A stretch of 40,787 bases of DNA, taken from NCBI GenBank assembly GCA_902625895.1, contig CACODD010000007.1:1-40787 (forward strand), given 5' to 3'. A model generated the notes under the pieces. That model worked only from the letters and a program-made list of their open reading frames with translations. It was not told where the DNA came from and did not search any database. This stretch comes from an uncultured Alphaproteobacteria bacterium (GTDB taxonomy: Bacteria > Pseudomonadota > Alphaproteobacteria > Methylaequorales > Methylaequoraceae). Of this stretch, positions 7,818 through 15,393 are shown in pieces; position 1 is the stretch's first letter, and each line of letters begins with the position of its first letter. The position numbers and the translations under genes were made by a program.

Positions 7818-8368
7818 TTGAATAATCTAAGATTCTTTTTAAAATAAATATAACCAGTGTGGATAGTCATTATTGACGCAACTGTTAAACCAAAATATCC
7901 AATAAATAAAATATAACTTGTTTCAAAATCATTTGATACTATCAAAAAACCCAGGGAAGACATCTGAATTAAAGTTTTCCATTTTGATAAATTTGTAACA
8001 AGCAGTGTTTCCGTAGAGTGTGCAAAAAAATCTCTTAAACCTGAGACTAAAATTTCTCTTATTACTATTATTAGAGCAGGGTATACAAACATGCCCTTTA
8101 TGATTCCGTTTGATATGAGTATGAAGATCACTGATACCACTAAGATCTTGTCTGCTACAGGGTCAAGAAATCTTCCAAAACTTGATTCAAGTTCGAACTT
8201 TCTTGCCAAGTAACCGTCTAAAAAATCAGATAAACATGCTATAATATATAATACAAGAGCCAACCAACTATAAAAACTAGTATCAATTTCTAAAAAAATT
8301 ATGATTATTGGAATTATTAAAATTCTCAGCAGTGTGAGAATGTTTGGAATATTTTCTTTTTTAAACAT
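7814..8368 (-). CDS. pgsA: CDP-diacylglycerol--glycerol-3-phosphate 3-phosphatidyltransferase
   Basis: This integral membrane enzyme makes phosphatidylglycerol phosphate from CDP-diacylglycerol and glycerol-3-phosphate. The CDP-alcohol phosphotransferase signature is complete: Asp48, Asp51-Gly52, Ala55-Arg56, Gly65, Asp69 and Asp73 (around SDFLDGYLARK and GRFLDPVADK). The opening NIPNILTLLRI is typical of PgsA. Several hydrophobic spans fill its 184 residues. It overlaps uvrC by 8 bases, the common uvrC-pgsA pairing in alphaproteobacteria, and mobB by 4 bases. Confidence 0.95.
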   Translation of the reverse strand: MFKKENIPNILTLLRILIIPIIIIFLEIDTSFYSWLALVLYIIACLSDFLDGYLARKFELESSFGRFLDPVADKILVVSVIFILISNGIIKGMFVYPALIIVIREILVSGLRDFFAHSTETLLVTNLSKWKTLIQMSSLGFLIVSNDFETSYILFIGYFGLTVASIMTIHTGYIYFKKNLRLFK

Positions 8369-10199
8369 TTTTGTTAAATTCTTTATAAATCCTTGCTGCA
8401 GTTTTTATTCCAATACCCGGAACTTTTTTTAAATCTTCTTCTCCAGCAGTTTTTATATTATCAATAGTTCCAAAATAAGATAATAACAAATTTTTTGTTT
8501 TTTTTCCAATACCAGTTATTTTATCAAATAAGGAATTTTTGAATGATTTATGATGTTTGGCTTTTGTGGATTGAACTGCAAACCTATGAGCTTCATCTCT
8601 CAATCTTTGAAAGAAAAAAAGAACTTCATCATTCTTATTAAGTTTAAATTCTTTGTCAAATTTAAGTATTTTTTCATTTCCTGAATTTCTATTTTTTCCC
8701 TTTGCTATTCCTAAAACATCAATATTTGTTATTTTTTTGTCAGCAAGTATTTTTTTCACTATATTTAATTGACCTAATCCTCCATCAATAAGAATAAGTT
8801 GAGGAAGTTTTTTTTTCCATCCTTCGAAGTTTTTAAATCTACGATTCATTACTTGATCCATCATAAAATAATCATCGTTTGTAGTATTATTTTCACATAA
8901 AATATTGAATTTTCTGTATGAATTTTTTATAAATGCTCCATTTTCAAAAACTACCATTGCACCAGTCGGATTTGACCCGCTTAAATGACTGTTATCATAA
9001 ATCTCTATTCTTTTTGGAATATTCTTTAAAGTAAATTTTAATTTTATTGAATTAAGAAGCGCATTTGTCTTAAACTCTTCTTTTCTTCTCTTTTCAAATG
9101 AGGCGTCGACGTTTTCTTCTACCATCTTTAGAATCATTCTTTTTTTTCCTTTTAAAGGAATTTTGATTGAAACTTTGTTTTCTAATAGAGATTTCAAAAT
9201 GTTAATATCCTGTGGCTTTGTGTTTAATAAAATTTCTTTTGGTGGTGAGTTTGAAGTATAAAAAAAATATAAAAATTGAGAAAAGATCTTTTCAGTTTCG
9301 TCACATAAGTTATCTTCAAATAAAAAATCCTTATTTCCTAAATTCTTCCCCGATCTAAAAAAAAAGATATGAATGGAAATTAAGTTTTCTTTCTTTTTAA
9401 GAAAAATAACGTCAAAATTTTCTTTGTTATTTAGATCTGAGTATGTTTCGTTTGAAATTTTTGATAAAGCACTTATTCTATCTCTTAATTTTGCAGCTCT
9501 CTCGTAATTTTGAAATTCACTTGCAGATTTCATTTGAGAAATTAATCTTGATTTTACTTCAGAATTATTTCCATTTAGAAAAGAGATTGCACTATCTACT
9601 AAATCTTTATATTCAATTTTTGAAATATATTCTACGCATGGAGCGCTGCATCTTTTAATTTGGTATAATATACACGGACGTTTTCTTGATTTGAAGATAT
9701 TATCTGTGCAACTTCTTAATAAAAATGCTCCTTCAATTTGTCTTATTACGTTGTCAACTGCACTTACACTTGCATAAGGACCAAAATATATTTCATTTTT
9801 ATTTAACTTTCCTCTATATTTTTTTATCCTTGGCCACTCTGAAGAAGAAGTAATGCAAATATAAGGATAACTTTTGTCATCAATTAACCTTACATTGAAT
9901 CTAGGTTTGTATTGTTTTATTAGATTATTTTCTAAAATAAAAGAATCTACTTCAGTAATTGTTTTTATAAAATCTATATTTGTTGTAAGGTTAATTAATA
10001 ACTTAATCCTATTTGTTTGACTTTTATCATTAACATAACTGGATATCCTTTTTTTTAAATTCTTGGCTTTACCCACATATAAGACTTTTTTATTACAATC
10101 AATAAACTTATATATTCCAGAACCATTAGGAAACGTTTTTGAAGCTTTTTTAACCGCCTCCAAGCCGGTCTTAAAGTCATATTTTAGTTTCGGTTTCAT
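8361..10199 (-). CDS. uvrC: excinuclease ABC subunit C
   Basis: UvrC makes both incisions in nucleotide excision repair after UvrB loads on damage. The 612 residues show the full domain order. A GIY-YIG nuclease near residues 25-105 includes GSGIYKFID and VLYVGKAKNLKKRISSY. A Cys-containing region (RPCILYQIKRCSAPC) follows, then a UVR segment for UvrB contact (NYERAAKLRDRI), an RNase H-like nuclease with IEIYDNSHLSG and LILIDGGLGQLN, and tandem helix-hairpin-helix motifs at the end (ITGIGKKTKN and VPGIGIKTAARI). It heads the chain that continues into pgsA and the molybdenum-cofactor genes. Upstream lies the window's only sizeable non-coding gap. Confidence 0.97.
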   Translation of the reverse strand: MKPKLKYDFKTGLEAVKKASKTFPNGSGIYKFIDCNKKVLYVGKAKNLKKRISSYVNDKSQTNRIKLLINLTTNIDFIKTITEVDSFILENNLIKQYKPRFNVRLIDDKSYPYICITSSSEWPRIKKYRGKLNKNEIYFGPYASVSAVDNVIRQIEGAFLLRSCTDNIFKSRKRPCILYQIKRCSAPCVEYISKIEYKDLVDSAISFLNGNNSEVKSRLISQMKSASEFQNYERAAKLRDRISALSKISNETYSDLNNKENFDVIFLKKKENLISIHIFFFRSGKNLGNKDFLFEDNLCDETEKIFSQFLYFFYTSNSPPKEILLNTKPQDINILKSLLENKVSIKIPLKGKKRMILKMVEENVDASFEKRRKEEFKTNALLNSIKLKFTLKNIPKRIEIYDNSHLSGSNPTGAMVVFENGAFIKNSYRKFNILCENNTTNDDYFMMDQVMNRRFKNFEGWKKKLPQLILIDGGLGQLNIVKKILADKKITNIDVLGIAKGKNRNSGNEKILKFDKEFKLNKNDEVLFFFQRLRDEAHRFAVQSTKAKHHKSFKNSLFDKITGIGKKTKNLLLSYFGTIDNIKTAGEEDLKKVPGIGIKTAARIYKEFNKNV

Positions 10200-10225
10200 C
10201 TATTACTCTCAAATCTTTAACTTTC

Positions 10226-10273
10226 ATTATAAAAAAATGTTATAAAATTACTATCCACTATTACTGTGGATAA
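10226..10273 (-). promoter_or_regulatory. candidate uvrC promoter with DnaA-box-like inverted repeat
   Basis: On the minus strand a perfect TATAAT (10231-10226) lies 26 bases before the uvrC ATG. Just upstream is a 7-bp perfect inverted repeat, TATCCAC (10252-10258) and GTGGATA (10266-10272), with a 7-base loop. The right arm sits inside TGTGGATAA (10265-10273), an exact match to the DnaA consensus TTATCCACA on the minus strand. The left arm is a 7/9 match on the plus strand and overlaps the expected -35 position, where no good -35 hexamer is seen. DnaA control of uvrC is an inference. Confidence 0.4.
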
Positions 10274-10305
10274 ATCTGTTTATAATCTTTGAGTATTGTA
10301 ATTAA

Positions 10306-10332
10306 TCTTAACAATTCTGCTACTCTTAACAA
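10306..10332 (+). repeat. direct repeat TCTTAACAA, two copies
   Basis: TCTTAACAA occurs at 10306-10314 and again at 10324-10332, an 18-base period in the gap between uvrC and the SDR gene. It may be chance in AT-rich DNA or a protein-binding site. Confidence 0.35.
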
Positions 10333-10372
10333 ATTGATTAAAAATTAATCAATTTTGTAAGTCATTGATTAA
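10331..10372. repeat. AT-rich inverted repeat plus further ATTGATTAA copy
   Basis: Positions 10331-10341 and 10345-10355 form a perfect 11-bp inverted repeat (AAATTGATTAA / TTAATCAATTT) with a 3-base loop. The core ATTGATTAA is repeated once more directly at 10364-10372 and, degenerate, just after (ATTGATAAA at 10374). It has no T-run in either direction, so it does not look like an intrinsic terminator. It may be a regulator site or an easily melted element. Confidence 0.45.
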
Positions 10373-10437
10373 ATTGATAAAAAAATTGTTTTCTCTCTCA
10401 CATAAAATATATTTTTAAAGTTACATTTATATTTTTC

Positions 10438-10465
10438 TTTTTTTTTTTTTTTTTTTTTTTTTTTT
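10438..10465 (+). repeat. homopolymer of 28 T
   Basis: There are 28 consecutive T residues on the plus strand, preceded by TTTTTC. The tract lies 22 bases past the stop codon of the SDR gene, so it would be a poly-A run in that gene's message and cannot be its U-tract terminator. It is by far the longest homopolymer in the window. Its exact length may be uncertain in the assembly. Confidence 0.9.
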
Positions 10466-10487
10466 ATTGTTGACAACTTCAAATTCT

Positions 10488-11255
10488 TTAATCCGTCTTA
10501 AATACCTTTGATTTTGAATGCGCCCATCCTAAACTTTGCCCAGAATCTAATGTTAATATCTCTCCAGTGACTGATTGATTATTTATAAGATAACTAATAG
10601 CATCATTTATTTCAGATAATTTTACTTGTTTTTTTAAAGGAGTTCTCAGTACTTGTTTTCTAAATTGCTTCAAATTTTGATTTTTACTCATCAATGTTGG
10701 GCCAGGTGATATTCCATTCACTCTGATTTTAGGAGCTAATGAAAGTGCAAGACTTTTTGTTAATGCAGCCAGCGCAACTTTACTAACTGTGTAGGATGTA
10801 AAGTAAGGAGTAATATTATTTACTCTTTGATCGACTATATTTATTATCAAACCGTGTTTTTTATAATGTTTCACAAAGTTTTGAGATAAAAAAAATGGAG
10901 CTCTTAGGTTAACATTTATATGTTTTTCAAACAATTTAAGATTTGATGAGGATATTGTATCAAAATCAAAAGTTGAAGCATTATTAATTAGTATATCGAT
11001 ATGACCAAATTCATTGATTATATCTTTATAAAATTTTGAAATATTTGTGTTTTTCTCAAAATCAAATTTATAAATTGAGAATTTTGTTTTTTTATTTTTA
11101 AACTTATTTTTTAATTCTTGTGCTTTTTTTTTGGATTTGTTGAATTGAATTGCAATGTTTAGGCCTTTATTAGCTAAATAACAAGCTATAGACTCGCCAA
11201 TTCTTTGAGCACCACCTGTTATTAGAACTGACTTATATATTCTGTTTAATTCCAA
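10488..11255 (-). CDS. SDR-family oxidoreductase, likely pteridine reductase (FolM/PTR1-like)
   Basis: This 255-residue short-chain dehydrogenase has a cofactor motif TGGAQRIG at 13-20 and NNAS near 91-94. The catalytic centre reads NIVDQRVNNITP, then SYTVSKVAL, giving Tyr155 and Lys159. The residue 13 before Tyr, usually Ser in SDRs, is Asp142. The same Asp-Tyr-Lys set with the same spacing is known in pteridine reductase 1, and the DQRV block is familiar from alphaproteobacterial FolM-like proteins. It therefore probably reduces pterins or dihydrofolate with NADPH; the substrate is inferred. Its start lies 23 bases inside the end of uvrB, so the two are co-transcribed. The run of 28 T follows its stop. 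Confidence 0.85.
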   Translation of the reverse strand: MELNRIYKSVLITGGAQRIGESIACYLANKGLNIAIQFNKSKKKAQELKNKFKNKKTKFSIYKFDFEKNTNISKFYKDIINEFGHIDILINNASTFDFDTISSSNLKLFEKHINVNLRAPFFLSQNFVKHYKKHGLIINIVDQRVNNITPYFTSYTVSKVALAALTKSLALSLAPKIRVNGISPGPTLMSKNQNLKQFRKQVLRTPLKKQVKLSEINDAISYLINNQSVTGEILTLDSGQSLGWAHSKSKVFKTD

Positions 11256-13197
11256 GTTCTTTTCTTTCTATGATTTTGATTTTATCTCTGATCTCGGCTG
11301 CTTTTTCAAAATTCAAATTTTCAGCATATTCTAACATTTTTTTTTTTAAAAAATCTAATGATTCTTGCTTGTCATTAGAAGATTTTTTGCCGTCATTTTG
11401 ATTTATAGTTTCTTCAATTTTTCTTGTAGTAGATTTTGGAATAATTCCATTTTTTTTATTAAAGTTAATTTGTTTTATTCTTCGTCTACTTGTTTCTTCA
11501 ATAGCAAGAAGGATGGATTTAGTTTTCTGATCCGCATAAAGTATTGCTCTTCCATCAATATTTCTTGCAGCTCTCCCAATTGTTTGTATTAAAGAAACTT
11601 GAGAACGAAGATAACCCTCCTTATCAGCGTCTAAAATAGCTACTAATCCACACTCAGGAATATCTAAGCCCTCTCTTAGAAGATTAATTCCAACAAGCAC
11701 CTCAAATGTGCCTATTCTTAAATCTTTAATGATTTCTATTCTTTCTAATGCATCTATCTCGGAGTGCATGTATCTTGCTTTCACTCCATTTTCGTTCAAG
11801 TAATCAGTAACCATTTCAGCATTTTTTTTTGTCAGTGTTGTTACCAAAACTCTAAGACCTTTTAATGTAACTTTTTTGCATTCTTCAATAACATCTTCCA
11901 CTTGATTAGAGGCTTTCCTTACTTCACATATTGGATCTACTAAACCTGTTGGTCGTACAATTTGTTCAATAAAAACTCCACTTGTCTTATCAAGTTCGTA
12001 TTCACCAGGTGTGGCTGAAACATAGATTGTCTGACTTTTGAACCTTTCCCATTCTTCAAACATAAGTGGTCTATTATCTTTACAAGATGGTAATCTAAAA
12101 CCATAGTCAGATAGAGTATTTTTTCTTGATCTGTCTCCCTTAAACATTCCTCTGATTTGAGGAACTGTTACATGCGATTCATCTATGAATAATAAAGCAT
12201 TCTTGGGTAAATATTCAAAAAGAGTAGGGGGTGGCTCTCCAGGAGCTCTTCCAGATAAGTGTCTTGAATAGTTTTCTATTCCAGAGCAACTTCCTGTTGC
12301 AGACATCATTTCTAAATCAAATTTTGTCCTTTGCTCAATTCTTTGTGCTTCAAGGAATAATTTTTTTGATTCAAAAAATCTTATTCTTTCGTCAAGTTCA
12401 ATTTTAATTTGATCTATTGCTTTAATAAGAGATGGTTTAGGCGTTACGTAATGGCTGTTAGCAAATACTGTGATTTCTTCAAGACTTTTAGAGACTGTTC
12501 CCATAAATGGGTCAAATTCATCAATTGATTCAACTGTCTCGCCAAAAAAAGAGATTCTCCATGACCTATCTTCTAAATGTGAAGGAAAAATTTCTAGAAA
12601 GTCACCTCTACTTCTAAATGTACCCCGACAATGCACTTGGTCATTTCTTTTATATTGAAGTTCAACAAGTTTTTTTTTAATTTCGTCTATATCATAATTA
12701 TTTTTTTTATCTATTTTGAATGCCATTGATGAATAGGATTGAACTGAACCTAAACCGTATATACATGAAACGCTTGCTACAACAATAGTGTCTTCTTTCT
12801 CTAACAAAGATCTGGTAGCTGAGTGTCTCATTCTATCTATTTGCTCATTAATAGATGATTCTTTTTCAATAAAGGTATCAGTTCGAGGAACGTAAGCTTC
12901 TGGCGTATAATAGTCATAATATGAAACAAAATATTCAACGTTGTTATCAGGAAAAAAACTTTTCATTTCACTGTAAAGTTGAGCGGCAAGAATTTTATTT
13001 GGTGCAAATATTAAGGCGGGTCTTTGTAGTTTTTGAATAATATTAGCCATTGTAAATGTTTTTCCAGAACCAGTGACACCTAATAAAACCTGATCTGTTA
13101 ATTTTCTTTCTAAACCATCACATAACTTTTCGATTGCCAATGGCTGGTCACCCGATGGCTGAAAAGGACTAGTCAAATTGAATTTGAAATTTTCCAT
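11233..13197 (-). CDS. uvrB: excinuclease ABC subunit B
   Basis: UvrB is the damage-verifying helicase-like ATPase of nucleotide excision repair. At 654 residues it is close to the family length. The Walker A motif GVTGSGKT is at 40-47. The beta-hairpin region that clamps DNA is present (YYDYYTPEAYVPRTDTFIEK). DESHVTVPQ is the Walker B/DEAD-like motif, GINLLREGLDIPE and QTIGRAARN are motifs V and VI, and the C-terminal UVR domain (LNFEKAAEIRDKI) binds UvrC. Upstream is a 90-bp gap shared with divergent aspC. Downstream it overlaps the SDR gene by 23 bases. Confidence 0.97.
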   Translation of the reverse strand: MENFKFNLTSPFQPSGDQPLAIEKLCDGLERKLTDQVLLGVTGSGKTFTMANIIQKLQRPALIFAPNKILAAQLYSEMKSFFPDNNVEYFVSYYDYYTPEAYVPRTDTFIEKESSINEQIDRMRHSATRSLLEKEDTIVVASVSCIYGLGSVQSYSSMAFKIDKKNNYDIDEIKKKLVELQYKRNDQVHCRGTFRSRGDFLEIFPSHLEDRSWRISFFGETVESIDEFDPFMGTVSKSLEEITVFANSHYVTPKPSLIKAIDQIKIELDERIRFFESKKLFLEAQRIEQRTKFDLEMMSATGSCSGIENYSRHLSGRAPGEPPPTLFEYLPKNALLFIDESHVTVPQIRGMFKGDRSRKNTLSDYGFRLPSCKDNRPLMFEEWERFKSQTIYVSATPGEYELDKTSGVFIEQIVRPTGLVDPICEVRKASNQVEDVIEECKKVTLKGLRVLVTTLTKKNAEMVTDYLNENGVKARYMHSEIDALERIEIIKDLRIGTFEVLVGINLLREGLDIPECGLVAILDADKEGYLRSQVSLIQTIGRAARNIDGRAILYADQKTKSILLAIEETSRRRIKQINFNKKNGIIPKSTTRKIEETINQNDGKKSSNDKQESLDFLKKKMLEYAENLNFEKAAEIRDKIKIIERKELGIKQNI

Positions 13198-13246
13198 AAA
13201 ATTTTGTAAAAAAAAAAAATCTAATATATTTTTATTAAAGTTTATA

Positions 13247-13252
13247 TATAAT
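13247..13252 (+). promoter_or_regulatory. possible -10 element for aspC
   Basis: A perfect TATAAT lies 35 bases before the aspC ATG in the 90-bp gap between divergent uvrB and aspC. The -35 region is poor (AT-rich, no TTGACA-like hexamer). Moderate to low support. Confidence 0.3.
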
Positions 13253-13287
13253 CGAAAATTTGAAGATTTACATTTTTTTCTTATTAG

Positions 13288-14487
13288 ATGACCCTTATTT
13301 CAGATCGATTATCTAGGTTCAAACCCTCATTAACTGTCAAGATATCACAGATTGCCAGAGAAATGACCATTTCTGGAGAAAAAGTAATAAGTCTAAGTTC
13401 TGGTGAACCCGATTTTGACACACCTAAGCATATCAAAGATCAAGCCATTAAAGCAATAAATGATGGATTTACAAAATACACACAAGTAGATGGTATACCA
13501 GAATTAAAGAAATCTATAATAACAAAATTTGAGAATGAAAATGACTTAAAATATGATCTAGATCAAATTACAGTTGGAGTAGGGGGAAAACATGTTATTT
13601 ACAATCTATTTATGTCTACATTAAACAAAAATGATGAAGTTATTATTCCTTCTCCTTATTGGGTGTCATATCCAGATATGGTCAACTTAGCAGGGGGAAA
13701 ATCAATAATTTTAGAAACAGAAATGAAAGATAATTTCAAAATAATTCCAAAGCAATTAGAAGCCAATATTTCAGAAAAGACAAAGTGGTTTATAATTAAC
13801 TCTCCAGGAAATCCAACGGGTACTGTATATGATAAGTCTGAATTAAAAGAAATCTCAAAAGTGTTACTTAAGAATCCTCATGTAAACATTTTATCAGATG
13901 ATATATACGAACATATTACCTATCAAACAAAATTTTATAATGTTCTCAATGTGGAACCAAAGCTTTATGAAAATACATTTATTGTAAATGGGGTCTCAAA
14001 AGCTTTCTCAATGACAGGTTGGAGGATAGGATATGGTGCTGGAAAAAAAGAATTGATAAAAGCAATTTCTAAAATCCAATCTCAGAGCACAACCAATCCT
14101 TGCTCTATAAGTCAAGTAGCTGCAAAACATGCACTTCAAAGTGAAAAGTATTTTTTACAAGATTGGTTGAAAAAGTTTGAAAGTAGAAAAAATCTTCTAA
14201 TTGATTTTTTTGAATCTATATCAGGACTAGATCCCTTTATACCAAGTGGCGCATTTTATCTCTATGTAAGTTGTGAAGGTTTTATAAATAAGAGATTAAA
14301 AGGTGGGAAGAAAATCACTAATGACATGGATTTTGCAGAATATTTACTTCACGAGGCCAAAGTTGCAGTTGTACCCGGAATTGCATTTGGAAAATCTCCA
14401 TTTTTCAGAATATCCTATGCAACCTCTATTGATGATCTAGAAGAAGCATGCGAAAGAATTGGAAAAGCTTTGAAGAAAATTTCATAA
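13288..14487 (+). CDS. aspC: class I aminotransferase, aspartate aminotransferase type
   Basis: This 399-residue fold-type I PLP enzyme resembles the subgroup Ib aspartate aminotransferases common in alphaproteobacteria. Motifs in order are SLSSGEPDFDTP (35-46), the PSPYWVSYPD segment that stacks on the cofactor, NSPGNPTG (171-178), SDDIYEHI (203-210), and the Schiff-base lysine Lys238 in NGVSKAFSMTGWRIGYG. A C-terminal FFRISYATS carries the substrate-carboxylate arginine. It probably interconverts aspartate and oxaloacetate with glutamate/2-oxoglutarate, and some members also accept aromatic amino acids or prephenate. Its TAA is immediately followed by the ATG of the ketopantoate reductase gene. 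Confidence 0.92.
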   Translation: MTLISDRLSRFKPSLTVKISQIAREMTISGEKVISLSSGEPDFDTPKHIKDQAIKAINDGFTKYTQVDGIPELKKSIITKFENENDLKYDLDQITVGVGGKHVIYNLFMSTLNKNDEVIIPSPYWVSYPDMVNLAGGKSIILETEMKDNFKIIPKQLEANISEKTKWFIINSPGNPTGTVYDKSELKEISKVLLKNPHVNILSDDIYEHITYQTKFYNVLNVEPKLYENTFIVNGVSKAFSMTGWRIGYGAGKKELIKAISKIQSQSTTNPCSISQVAAKHALQSEKYFLQDWLKKFESRKNLLIDFFESISGLDPFIPSGAFYLYVSCEGFINKRLKGGKKITNDMDFAEYLLHEAKVAVVPGIAFGKSPFFRISYATSIDDLEEACERIGKALKKIS

Positions 14488-15393
14488 ATGAAAATTTTAA
14501 TTTATGGAGTGGGTGGAGTTGGAGGTTTTATTGGCTCTCATCTTCAAAATACTGGTTTTGATATTTCATACATTGCGAGAGGAACAAGATTTGAATTTTT
14601 AAAAAAAAATGGACTTAAACTAAAAAGTCAGTTGGGTGATAAGATTATTAAAAAAATTAAAATTTATAATACCATTCCAAACAAAATTGATTTTGATATC
14701 ATTATATCTACTGTAAAACTTTATGATTTTGATGCTTTTATTGGAGAAATAAAAGAAAAAGGACTCCATGAGACAATTTTGTTACCGTTTCAAAATGGCG
14801 TGTATTCAGAGCAAAAAATAAGTCAAGAGTTTGGAGAGGAAAAAACATTTGGAGCTGTTGCGCAAATATCTTCATACATAAATCAGAACCAATACGTAAT
14901 TCATAAAGGAAAACTAGCTTCTTTTTTTGTTGGAAATATGTCAGATATTGTGAATAAAAAATTACTTAAGTTTTGCGAAATATCTAAAAATTCTGGACTC
15001 GATATACAATATAAATCAAATATAAAAGAAAAAATTTGGGAAAAGTTTATTTTCTTATCAGCTTACAGTGGTATTACAACTTTAACCAAGAAATCAATCG
15101 GAGAAATTTTTGCTTCAACGACACTTAAGGACAATTTTGTGAGTGCAATGATTGAAACTTATAACTTATCAAAGTTTTTTAATGTTAAATTTAAGGTGAA
15201 CCCAATAGACTATTGGTTGGAAAAGATAAAAAAAATGCCGTTTGACATGACATCTTCTATGTATTTAGATTATTTGAACAATAAACAGCTAGAGTTAAAA
15301 TGGTTATCTGGGTTCATTGTAGAATGCTCAAAGAAATTTGATAATAAATGTGAAACTCATCAGTCAATTTTAAATGGTATAGTCATTAAATGA
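14488..15393 (+). CDS. panE: 2-dehydropantoate 2-reductase (ketopantoate reductase)
   Basis: This protein is predicted to reduce ketopantoate to pantoate with NADPH for vitamin B5 and coenzyme A synthesis. It has 301 residues. The N-terminal Rossmann motif ILIYGVGGVGGFIG is at 3-16, followed by the family blocks STVKLYDFD and PFQNGV. The C-terminal helical domain begins with IKEKIWEKFIFLSAYSGITT, whose lysine matches the catalytic one. Many proteins of this fold have other keto-acid substrates, so the substrate is probable rather than certain. It abuts aspC with no gap, and its end overlaps the end of convergent trxB by 8 bases. Confidence 0.87.
   Translation: MKILIYGVGGVGGFIGSHLQNTGFDISYIARGTRFEFLKKNGLKLKSQLGDKIIKKIKIYNTIPNKIDFDIIISTVKLYDFDAFIGEIKEKGLHETILLPFQNGVYSEQKISQEFGEEKTFGAVAQISSYINQNQYVIHKGKLASFFVGNMSDIVNKKLLKFCEISKNSGLDIQYKSNIKEKIWEKFIFLSAYSGITTLTKKSIGEIFASTTLKDNFVSAMIETYNLSKFFNVKFKVNPIDYWLEKIKKMPFDMTSSMYLDYLNNKQLELKWLSGFIVECSKKFDNKCETHQSILNGIVIK

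Noticed and set aside
10470..10475. Perfect TTGACA on the plus strand, like a -35 element.
   Set aside because: No -10 follows at 16-18 bases (the position reads CCGTCT), and it would point into the 3' end of the SDR gene on the opposite strand.
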